The position numbers and the translations under genes were made by a program. This document shows positions 26,301 to 38,300 of a DNA stretch of 64,000 bases, one piece after another. The stretch covers positions 316,985 through 380,984 of the forward strand of contig VZSF01001148.1 of NCBI GenBank assembly GCA_013398295.1, given 5' to 3'. This stretch comes from Chionis minor (Eukaryota > Chordata > Aves > Charadriiformes > Chionididae). The notes under the pieces were generated by a model, which saw nothing but the letters and a program-made list of their open reading frames with translations, did no database searches and was not told where the DNA came from. Each line of letters begins with the position of its first letter. Position 1 is the stretch's first letter.

Positions 26301-29300
26301 GAAGAAAGATGAAGAGACTAGGTATTTTTAAAATGAGCTGAAGTGGTGGAAAATTGTGGGATGAATAAAGCCTTCATACAGTATGGGTAGGAAGAAAAGA
26401 GTAATTCTGTGGGTTAGAGCAGGATGAGATGTACAGTAGCACTGTTTAATATCTCTTTTAGAAATACCTTTTTTCAGATTAGTGTGTGACACTTGGCCAT
26501 GTGCTTGAAGCACTACTGGTTTTTTTTAATGAGGATGCTACTGTTTATTATAGTATGGGATTTTGAGGGGGGGGGAACCCAAACAAAAATACCCCACAGA
26601 TCACCTTGGCTTTCTACAGATAAGGGCATCTTTGCCTTCTTGAGATAAAAAGGAGACTTTCATTTTGGAATGCTATTTAAGATCTTGAGGGAGAGGGGGA
26701 GAGTATAAATTACCACTTCAAAGGATCATCTGGATTCACAAGGGAACAACCTTAACCTTTGCTTTATCCAGTATGTGCATTTAGCTCATCTCTCCAGTTT
26801 TTCTCTTAAATTTGTTTGTAGATTGAGTTATTTTTCTTAGAGGAAATAGCTTGAGTGTTATCTCCTATAATTTCCAGGTTTCTTATTTTAAAAAGTTATC
26901 TACTTCTTGATTTTTAAACAAATGGATAATTTCAGTTGATTAGTGAGTTAACTCACTAGTTGAAAAAGTAGGTACAGAAGACCAGTAAGAAGATCTCAGT
27001 TGAAAATACAAAAATTTTTTTAATGCTTTGCTTCAGACAAGAAGGGGAAATCTCAGCATATTTACACAAGTTAGGCCTTGGAAGATTTTTTTTCCCCACC
27101 CTTGGAAATCTTAGCGTGTACTCATTTTCCCAGTATTATGGATCAGAATCTGTTGTCCTTGTTGAGCTCTTAGCTAAAGGACAAAATATTCCTGGAAGAT
27201 ACCTGTGCACTTGAGTGACTTGAGTCATGCTAAATATCCACTGTTTTCTGTGAAAGTATTGGTAGTCTTGCAGTATCTAGAAGGCGAAAGAAAAATGGGA
27301 GAGTGGTTTTGTTACTGTGGTAATGATGAACTGTGCTGTCAGCCTTTAAGCTGCCTTAATGGTAGAAAAAGAAGAATATTTGGGAGCAAGCGGTAAAGCA
27401 AACAAAATACAATACTGGAAGTTTGAGAAGAAAAAAATGTGTATGGTAATAACTGAAAAGGGTAAAACTACCAACTCGGATGAAAAACTGCTTCAGGTTG
27501 CACTGTTGGTTGTCATCGAACTTGAAGAAGGTTATTGGATTTTTTTCTAAATGGGAGGTTTAAAATAGAATATAGCTATTTATTTAGATTGGGAAATGTG
27601 TGCTAACTAAAAGTAAAATACTTCCTAGTTGTATTGTTTATTTTGTTTTTACTTCTAGAGTGGTGAGTCCAGGATGATCTTTCATTTTCATTATACGACA
27701 TGGCCAGACTTCGGAGTTCCTGAATCCCCAGCTTCATTCCTCAACTTCCTGTTTAAAGTCCGAGAGTCTGGTGCACTAAGTCCTGAACATGGACCTGCAG
27801 TTGTTCACTGCAGTGCAGGGATAGGACGTTCCGGCACGTTTTCATTGGTAGACACTTGTCTTGTTCTAGTAAGTGTTTGGTCATTTTTTTCTGTCACCCT
27901 TTTCCTTCTCCTCACACTCTGCCTCCCTTCCCAGTATGGGCTTTTTGGTCAGAAGGCTTTAAAAGCATTTAAGTTAATGACATGCCAGCGAAAACTTTAA
28001 TTAAGACAGCATACTCTTTTTTTCTTCACATATTTTGATAGTTTAAAAACATAGCTCTTGAAATACATTTACAAATCCATCTTGAAGTACATTGCACATT
28101 TTCAAAGCTTCCTGGAAAGTAAATAGTAACCATTCTTTTCCTTCTATACAAGATGTGCTTAGAAAAGGTTGAGGTTGGTTTTTCTGTTGTGGGTTTTTTT
28201 TTTTTTTAATGTGAGCTTAAAGTTAGGCTTGTGAATATGTATTGAGACAACTGAATATATAGGTCTTTTCCTCTAAACATGGAATATCTTGCAGGTCTGA
28301 CAGGCCCATTTTCTTAAGGTGAGTGTAAGGGAGAAGGGTGCAGGATTTCCCTAGTTGTGCAGCCCTCTGGGAGGTGGGGCTCGGTAGCTGGTTGCAGTAC
28401 CACATGAATGAGTAGATTTTTTTCTTACTTAGTGAACTGCATCATCTGTAATTGTTCGTGACTTTGAGTGAACTTTAAATGTTAAATAATATTTTAAATA
28501 TCTTTAATTTTTTGTTGGATTCTAAAGTCCAGGCACAAGCTTTTTTCTTCAGCTGCACTTGGTAGTAGTGAGAAGTACAACATAGGGTTAGGTGGAATAG
28601 GATTTCATTTAAATAAGACAATTGTCTCCTGATTTGGTTAGGTCCTCTCAACTTATTTTTTCTTCAGGTTTTATTTTCTCAGCATTTTGAAAAACATAGG
28701 TATATGTTTTGATGCAAATATACTTTAATATTAGATGAATTAAAGTGAACATTGCAAGAAATGCAGAGACACGGTTAAAAACACCCCATGAATGTAGCAT
28801 GGGGACAAGTGTGTGCATTGCTTGGATTAGGGATTCTACTCCAAGTAAGGAAACTTCTGCCACATTCAGTCATTCCAAATTGCTGTGCCGTTCAGGAGCG
28901 GTAGGAAACATTGCTTAACAGTTCTAATTCTTACAGTCCTATTTCAAAGTACAAATACATGTCTAAATAAGATCCAGCCTATCTGAGTTTCTTGATTCTG
29001 AGACTTAGTATTAGGGTACTGATTTACTTGGCTAGTACATGATTATTGATTTGTTCCTAATAAGCTTTCATTAGATGGTTTGCTTTTTTCTTCTAAAAAC
29101 AATTTAGAAATCATTTGACATGATGATTTTGTATACAAGTAATAAAAACATAACATGAAGAAATCAATTTTTATATTGAATTTTATGACTAATTTTTACT
29201 TGTAGTTATTTTTTATATGTTGACTCTCTTTATGAATAGCAGTGACACTCTCGATGTAACTTTCTTTACAGATGGAAAAAAAAGATTCATTTTCTGTAGA

Positions 29301-32300
29301 TATTAAGAAGGTATTACTGGATATGAGAAAATATCGAATGGGACTTATCCAAACTCCTGATCAACTAAGATTTTCATATATGGCTGTAATAGAAGGAGCA
29401 AAATTTATAATGGGGGATTCAACTATACAGGTAAATGTTTATCTCTCTTTATTTAACCATAAACATTAGACTACTAACAATTTTTAAAAATGAGCTCCGA
29501 ACTATTTAAAAACATGTAACTTTGTGGGGTTTAAATAATTTGCCTTTTTCAATAGATGCCTAGAATGCATTAGAGAGTATCTGATCAGCACCTTCTATCA
29601 GCTGAACTTTTAATCCTATGTATTTGATCCCTCCTAGATAAAACATAAAAATAACTCGTCTGTACAAATGTTTTAAAAAAGTTAAATTGATATCTTGAAT
29701 ATGGAAAAGCAGAAGTAATGCCAGTATCACTTTGAAATGATAGCAAGGATCTCTTTAGGATTTCTTGATCTTTGCTATATATTTTCCTAACAAAGTTGTC
29801 TGCTGCTACAGATCACGTTTATTAGTGAAGTTGCTTTTTCGTTGTTGGCTTTTTTCATATCCTTTAAAATTTGTGCTACAGTTAGCATCTAGCCAAATAT
29901 GATGAGTTTTGGGGCAAACAGGTTACCAAGTCTCACTATTTTATCGGTGTGGCTTGCAGATGTAACAGCAGCTACAGTTATTTTAAATGGCTGGGGCTTG
30001 GCGGGAGGGAGGACAGTGAGAAGAGGCTGTGAAACAGACTTAATTCTCCTTTTGTATGCTAGGAATGTTGCTTTCTTAAACTCATGAATGAAGTGGATAA
30101 CCTAAAACACACTTCCTCTCTTCTGTGGTTCTGGAAGTTGTCAGATTCTTCTTTGACAAATGTTTGTTGACTTGCTATATAAAGAAATAATTTTGCACAA
30201 CTACTAATGAATGCCTAGGTAGTGTGCTGCTAGTCTGACACCTGCACCGTATGCCTAGAAGACAGCATGGTACATCCCAACTCTTAACATTTTTGTGGAG
30301 GCTGTTTCTGGTGGTATGAGGGTACTCTCTAATGATTTTTCTGCTTTATTTTTTAAAAAGTCATGCTCCAGACTGTGAGCAGCTCTGATTCCCACACTTA
30401 CCCATGTAGGTCATGGGATTTCTTGTTTCTGCATAAAAGGGAGCATTGTCAACTCGGAATACTGCTTGTCAGGTTCCAGTGTGTTATTTCTTCATACTAA
30501 AAGAAGGCACACTTCTCATGTGTTCTTTTTTTTTTCCTTGTGATTGTTCAGATAACCTTTCTTAAAGCAGTCTTCTCTGCAGTGCAGGCAGTTGTCCTGG
30601 TGCTTTTCTCTTTAGGCCTCAGGGTCACGTGCAGAAAATCAATTGGCAGTACTTACTAGGAGTATTTCTCCTTTCAAGGTCAGCTCTATAATTTTTTTCT
30701 CCCCCATCTGGAACAGTTGTACTGTCCAGTGTGAGAGGTGTTTACTTGTCTCTGCTGGTGATGGGGAAGGCACGAAGTCATCAAACGCTTCTCTGATATA
30801 ATATTACCCAAATGTTCATCGCCAATATCTCTATGGATTTCGGAAGTCAGTAAACTATGCGGACAAACACAGTGCATGCTCGAACCTTTACTTGCTTACA
30901 GCTAGTGGCTGCAGCTGCCACACTGACATCAGGATGTGAGGAGTCTCTTCCCCTGGTGTGGCACCCATGGGGTTTCCACCTGGGGCTGAGAGGAAGGATC
31001 ACGCGCTCGCCGGGGCTGCAGAGGCGCGTGGTTGGTGTGCTGCTGCATGGGGCTGTAGATGAAGCAATTACTTGCTTCCTAATTATACTGCAGCACTGCA
31101 CTATGTAAAACGGGTGAGGTGGAACAAGATTGAAGTTCTCACTTCTGTAAAATGCCTTTGTAATAAAGATAAGTTAGTATTGCTTCAACTACATAATAGA
31201 ATGACTCACCATCGCTCTTTCAGAAAAATCTGTTGAAATAAGTGGTCTCTGGAAAACAAATTTATGGCTCTGAAAGGACAATGAAGGTTGAATTCCTTTG
31301 ATCCGTGGATGGGTTTTGCAGACAAAATATATTTGTCAAAATATAGGACAAAAAACAGGACAAAAATATTATAATATTATAATTTTGTATTGAAACTTGT
31401 GAATCCAAAAACTGTATCTGACATTGACCTGGTTCTGTCAACTGCACATCTTAGTGTGCCTTTCCCTTGTGGCCGTTCCTTCCAAGAGGCCGCACAGGCC
31501 CCAAGTCTCAGCTCCCTTACATAGACATTTTGTTCATAATTTTAAGGACAATTGTATTTCTTAAATCCAACTTCATCACTTCTTTGTTTCTTCCAGACAT
31601 AGTATCACAAGACACAGTGTAGTACCTCAGTTCCTGAGATATATTTTTTCTTTTTTTTGTAAAGCTGCAGGTGCTGTCATAAATAGTGAAGGTAATTTAG
31701 CAACACAATCCTCCTCCTCTGTCTGCTCCTGCTTGTACATTATTTTACTAGTCCTGCCATTCACGTAATCTTGTCATAGATATTTAAACTTCAAATTACC
31801 AGCACTTGAGCTATTGTTACTACATATTTAAATAGAATTCTTGGTAGGAAACTTCTGTTTCACAAGAGTAGTAAAATTGTCTCTGATTTTAATTCTTCCT
31901 GTGTGGCATATCACTCCAGATGGAATCGATATTTATCTAGCCAGCAAGTCTGTTATGGACACAACCATGTCTTCCAAAAGGCCTTTTTCTGTGACAGTAA
32001 GATGGAGCTGCTAAGTGGATTGCCATTTGTTAGTGGCTGTTTCTTTTTGGGGTTATTTTTTGTTTAAGACAAAACAAAGAAAACCTCTAAGAGTGAAGTC
32101 TTTTGTGCATGAAGACTCCCTTTGTGAATTTCAGATCTATACTGGAAGTTCCTCTGCGATGAAGGAGTTGGTTTATTGTTAAAGTTCATTCTGCCAGCAG
32201 TAAATTTATAAATAGCTGGGGGGTTTTGGCATCAGTCTTTGGGCTTGATATTTAGTGTAGACCAGCAGTCTTGAATTCATTTGACAGACAAGAATCTAAC

Positions 32301-35300
32301 GCTTGTTTTGCGAAGAGTCAATTTTCAGTTCATCTTTCTTATTCTAGGCATTTAGAAGGAACTGGTTGTTTGGGTTTTTTCCCCCCAAGGTATTCTATAT
32401 CTTTGCAGGCTGGCCAGTTTGTGCAAGGAAAAGAACTAGTTGTCTTTTAGGGGCGATTCACTTCCTTCCTGTTACCTTTCTAGTTTTTTTTCTGCATGAA
32501 ACATTGTTGCAAGAATGCCTTCAGACTATTCGTCACTAGGACACGTACGCATTAGGACAGAGATCTAGCAAACCAGTTCTACTTTTGTTCTTTTAATTTT
32601 TTTCCTTCCATCTAATTTCAGATTAATTCTCGAAACTAGGTGAATACCTGGTTTATGATGCAGTAGATCTCTGGGCTCATGGACCACTAGGTGAAATAGT
32701 AGACCACAACTTTGGTGTAGATTTGTTTTATTTTTTCCTTTTGTTTGGAGTTGCAAATTTCTCCAGTTCTTTTTAGGCGGTTCTTGGTCCTGCTGTGTTT
32801 TGGAGCCGTGCTAGGTAACAGCACAGCACAGGCCTGTAGAGGGAGGTGGGAAGTGCTGAGCAGTACAGGACTCTGCAAGACGAGTTGCTTTCTCATTGTG
32901 GAGCTGCTGTGGACAGGACAAACCCCAAAGTCCGTGCTCTCATGCCTTCGCAGTAGCATCATCCTGGAGACATACCGAAAAAGGATCATTGTTGAAGAAG
33001 GTGCATCTTTGTCTAACCTTATTTCTTCATCGAGCAATTGTTTGGTTTTTTTTTTTCTTGATCTAGCAGTTCTTTTAGTCTAATTCTGTGACTTTTCTGC
33101 GGGAAGACACCTTGGGCAAAGAGGGCTTTCAGTGTGAGGGGAATGGTTGAAATATATTTTCCTTGTTTGCAGAAACGGTGGAAGGAGCTCTCTAAGGAGG
33201 ACCAAGCACCAAGTTCTGAGCAGTCTCCTCCCCATCCAACCAAAATAACCACAGAGAAGTACAATGGGAACATCATAGCCCTGGAGAATAAAGATCAAAT
33301 GGAGAAAATAAATACTGACTTGTCCACTAAAGTTCAAGATGTCACAGATGGAAACATTGAAAGGTAGGCAAAATGAGGAAACTGTTTAGAAGGCAGATGC
33401 GCTGTCTTGAGAGGCTGCACTATTGTATGATTCTCTTATTATAAGAAACCTTCAAGATCATTCTTCAGTAGAGGGAAAGTACAGATGATATTTGACTGTC
33501 TGATTTAATTATTTTTTTGAAGTACAACTTCAATTATTCCTTATAATAAACCTTTATTGTTTAAAGGTCAAGAGAAGAAAAATTGTGTCTAATTGAAGCA
33601 GCTAAACCTCATGCTTGAAAGTCTTTTCCTACAGACGACTGCCTGTGAACTCTGTTGTGCAGTGTAAATTAGATCCTAAAAGTGTGCAAAATAATTTGAT
33701 ACTGATTTTTAAATACAATGCTGACTTCTCTTTGTAAAAAAAAAAAAAAGTGTCAGAAGCACAAAGTTTTTATCACCTACCGCTTTCTATATGACGATTG
33801 TAATTGTATCGTGGCAGCCATGTGTTACCCTCCACTCATGATAAATCTACCACTGCGAATAGCTCTCTCTGGTTTAGCTGTGGCATGTGAATTTCTCTGC
33901 CTCGTGAGTCGTAGTGCCCCAGCTGTGAGCTGCTGCGTTGGGCATTGCCATCTGAATTGCTGCGGATTGAGGCACCGTGTCACCCGGGCGGGCGCAGCAA
34001 GGGGAGCCTGTGGGGTCCAGGCTGGGTTGAGCAGCGCTGGGGGGAGGCAGTGTCTGTCTCCCACGGGACCAGTGTCTGAGACGAGGTGCAGCAGTTCAAT
34101 ACAGGCAGACTGGAGTTCTGAACTAACAGATGGCTTACTGCGAATGCCCTCATGAATTTATCATCATGATTATTTATCTTCATGAATGTCTTGAGAGAGG
34201 ATGACGGTGATTCTGTAGACGTTTGAAGGAGCCTCCCACAAGCAGGCGCCGGAGGAGGTGTTTGTGTGCAGGGACAATCAAAGTGGGTTTTTGCGTCAAG
34301 AGTTATGCTTTCTTAGAGACTGAGGATGCTTTTGGAGGCAAGAATCACACGGCAGCCCTGATAGTGTAACAGCACACAGCTGAATTTTAGCCTGTGTCCT
34401 TGACCAAGGTTTGGTTTACAGCCTGAGATGAGTGCTGCTACATTTGCATGCAGACGTGAGCAGGTTGGGATCTGTCTATCAATGAGGACAATGTGAACTC
34501 TGCAGTGGAGGCACAGGCTTAAATATTGGGATGTTTGCATGTAGTACCTGACATTGCATACAACGGCAGCCTCCATGTACAAAATCTCAGCCACCCAATG
34601 TGGCACTGATGGGGATGAAGAACTAAGCTCAGATAATTAAGCTAATTCTGTTCCCCCTTGAGCACGTAGGTCAGGCACCACTTCCGTCTTTACATATGTC
34701 ATTTACTTCCTTCATGGGGCTTCACTGACCTGAAACTGTCCACGTCAAGGTTGTTAGACTAGAATAAAGATGGCTTGGTTTAGATCTTATATACTGCTGC
34801 TGTATGCTACTGGTGGGTTGATTAAATATTGGGAGTGTGTTGAGAAGAGGTTTGTTTTAATATTTTAAATAGCCTTTCTTCCTGTTCTACAATTTTTAAG
34901 ATTTACCTTTTCTTTTTTTCCCCCCTCTAAGTACTGTCCGAAAACGACTGCGAGAGGATAGAAAAGCTAACACAGCACAGAAGCTGCAGCAGATGAAGCA
35001 GAAGCTAAATGAGACTGAAAGAAAAAGAAAAAGGTGGTTATATTGGAAACCTATTCTCGCTAAGATTGGGTTTGGTACACTGATTTTAGTTGGCGCTTTT
35101 TCTTGCTGGAAAATGTATTTTCAAGAACATTCCTTGTAAGTAAACAGTAAGCCTGTCTACTCCAGCAGCTAAAGTTAATGACCAGGGGTGTGACTTTAAG
35201 CAGTAAACTCCTTACACCTGGAATGGGTGCAGACTGTCGTATACAATAGAGAAATATTGTAAATTTGATCCCGTGTCAACATCTCAGGACTTTCCACTGC

Positions 35301-38300
35301 AGGTACTTACAAACATGAACTGCTGCCCCCCAACAGAGTCGATGTTTTTTTGTTTATATGAGCAGGTACCAACTTGCTGCAACTGTTTATACACTTTTTT
35401 TAAATGGTGTTCTACTGGATCTTAAGCAAAGCCTGAACCACAGAGGCTTAGCTTCTGAAGGCTCTCTGGATTTAAATTTACATGCCCGACATAAGCAATA
35501 AACAGTGTTGTATCATTTACATTAATAATGCAAAGAAGTTATCCTTAAATGTGTGTAATGTGTAATGTACTAGTGACATGAACATAAACATTTTATATTC
35601 TTATGACCTAGGACAAATATATTTTATAATGTGCATATTTAATCTTTTTGTAGTTCACTGTACTTTTAAAAGCTCAGTTTGTACAAATTTCTGACCAAAA
35701 AGAATTTGATTTTGAAATTAAGTGTAATTATAATTTGTGCATGAAAATAATAGTGCAACCATTCCCCATATTTTGACTCTCAAATTTATAATCTGAGCAG
35801 CTAGGGGTCTGATGAAGCACTTACCAATTTCTACTCTGTTAATTTGCATTCCTTATTTATTTTTTTGTAGTTTTCATTATTTAAGTGAGGCTTGGAAACT
35901 TGGTCATTTTTTTAAGGCTTTTGAGAACTTAGCCCCCACCGAAAAGCATACTGTTAAGTTGATTCATGTATTCAGACTTCAGCTACTGTTTGAAGGACAA
36001 CATTGTTAAAAGTTCCGACATTCCATTAAATGTGAAACATAATGTTTTGTGTGTCTATAGATTTTTAATTGCTAGGAAGAATAAAATTCATGGGTAATAG
36101 GTGTAGAAAGCGCACATTAAAGGAAACTATAGTTGGGCTTTGAGGGTGGCTGTGATGGAAAAGAAATGTTGTTAGTGTTCTCCTGCTGTTAGTATTCTTC
36201 GGTAGCCGGTATGTTCAGCTGTACGAGCTGCTTCCATACCTTCACAAAGTCTGGAATTGCTTCTCAGGTTCCCCAGCACTGTATTAGAGGTGTGACTTAA
36301 AACTCTTAGTGACTAGTATTTTGGGAATACCTATGCTACAATCACTTTAAAATTACTGAGCATTCCCTTTCCGTTAGTATCAATTCAACACAAATCACTT
36401 TCTGTCCTTTAAACTGTCTTTGAATACAGAAGTTTTATGGGCTGTATGTAGTTTGCTGTCATTCAAGTTGAGACCTAATAATCGTTAGCATTGGACTGCA
36501 CTTTGAAACCTGCATTTTATTTATTCAAGCATTGCCTTGTTGGGTGACTTCAGAGAAGTTGTGTTTTCTCCCTCCATTTTCCTAGTTTGGGTGTTTTTGG
36601 TCAGGTATGGGCGTTTTGGGGGGCTGCCCCTCCTCCCCTCTTCTCTTGTTCCTTTTGTAAAGCACTTCTTGGATTTATGACTGAAAAATTCTAAAAGGTC
36701 CTTTGCTCTTTATCCAAAGGAATTGACTTGAAAGTTTTCCAGGATGTTCAAGCTTAGTAGTAACATACCAGGCATAAGGCCCAAATAGTCTGACATTTAC
36801 TAGGCAAAGCTATAAGCCAAGTTTATTCTTTGAAATTCTCGTTTCACAATAGCTAATACTATTTTGGACTACACTGTTTATATAGTAAACAAATGCTTAA
36901 GGATCCAGATAAGGAAAACAAGTGTAGTTTCTTAGAACACACAGTTCTGAATTTGGGAAATTGTGTGCTAGTAAAACAAGATCATTTGTCTTGTGGCATT
37001 ACTGACCAACTATGCAGCTCTAATTGCAAAATAACTTACTGATTGCTGTGACACAGTATAGGCAGGCAGCTTACGTATTTTAAGATATTTCATAATTGTT
37101 ACAACCACAGTAATTCTTTTCAGGCAGCAGGAGGCTTGGCAAAAGGTTCTTTTTATTTCTTTAAATTAGGAAGACAGGTTTTTCAGTATCGACTATAACT
37201 GATAGTAGGTGCCTTTAAAAGATATTTTGGTTATGGAAGAAGACATGGAATGTAATTAAATGCTTTTATAATAGAAATATTCCAGATTTTATTCTAAATA
37301 CTTAGAAGCAGCTAAGGAAAAAGTACAGGCCAACCCTTCACTGGAATCATGCTGTCACTTACCACCTTTTTGTTTGCATGAGAAGGCTTTCCTGGGCCAC
37401 CGGTACTCTACAGGCACTGAGCTCTAACTGTGTCTGCCAAGTTGTCGCTTGAATTTTTTCCTGATTCCATGTTCTGAATCGTGGCTGCTTTTGTTCTCTC
37501 CATCCTGAGCAGGCAGTCCTCTTTTCTGGGTGGGGCAGGGTGGGAGAGGGCCATCTTACATCATCTCGCACTCTGTTACTTTCTTGACACAATAAAGCAG
37601 GACTTGCACATTGAACAGATCCAGAAAAAATCTGGAAAAAAAAAAAATTTGGTTACATGACTGTAAGTATCTTGAGAGTCTTAACTGTTAATAATTTAAG
37701 GACCGCGAACCAATACAAGTCTTGGACAAAACTGTTTTGTACAGTAAATTGTCCATGATGGTATGGGCATAGAAGGGAAATTAAACATTAGAACCCTTAG
37801 CACATTCCAGGAGATAATTTTGATAACTTGTTTCTTTCTGGTTGGTCAGTAATCCTTAAAAACCAAACTATGGGGGAGGCTTGCTTTCTTTACTGTAAAT
37901 TGAGCCCTTGTGATACTTTGTTATTCTGTAGGATTTAAACTTGCAGTGGTTTTGCACAGCTTCGATGTTAAATAGAACAAAATACAGGCCAAAATGAAGG
38001 CCTGTCAGTCCCAGTGACCTCTGTTGTAGGAAAAACTTTAAAAATGAGTAAAAAAGAAGGATGTGCCTTCTGACCTCCTCTCCTGCCTCCCCGTCCCCCC
38101 CAGTTTCTGGCAAGCTGCTGCCTGGTCCTGTGCTGCTTCTAAAGTGCTGTTGCACTTGATTCAGTGTGTTACTGTGGTGGGATTTTCCCTCTGTTCTGGA
38201 AATATGTCAGTCAAAATACTGAATGCTTAGTGGACTTCTTTGAATTAAACAATGTTTTGGCTCTCGGATGAACACTTGTGTACAAATCATGCATGTTTTT

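Noticed and set aside
25978..26331. 117-codon open frame inside PTPN2 intron 5
   Set aside because: No recognisable domain, no splice or promoter context, and the flanking intron is well explained. A frame of this length is expected by chance in a window of this size.
8320..35139. Assignment as PTPN1 rather than PTPN2
   Set aside because: [21 protein letters not shown], the PRLTDT alternative end, and the PSMG2 and CEP76 neighbours all point to PTPN2.
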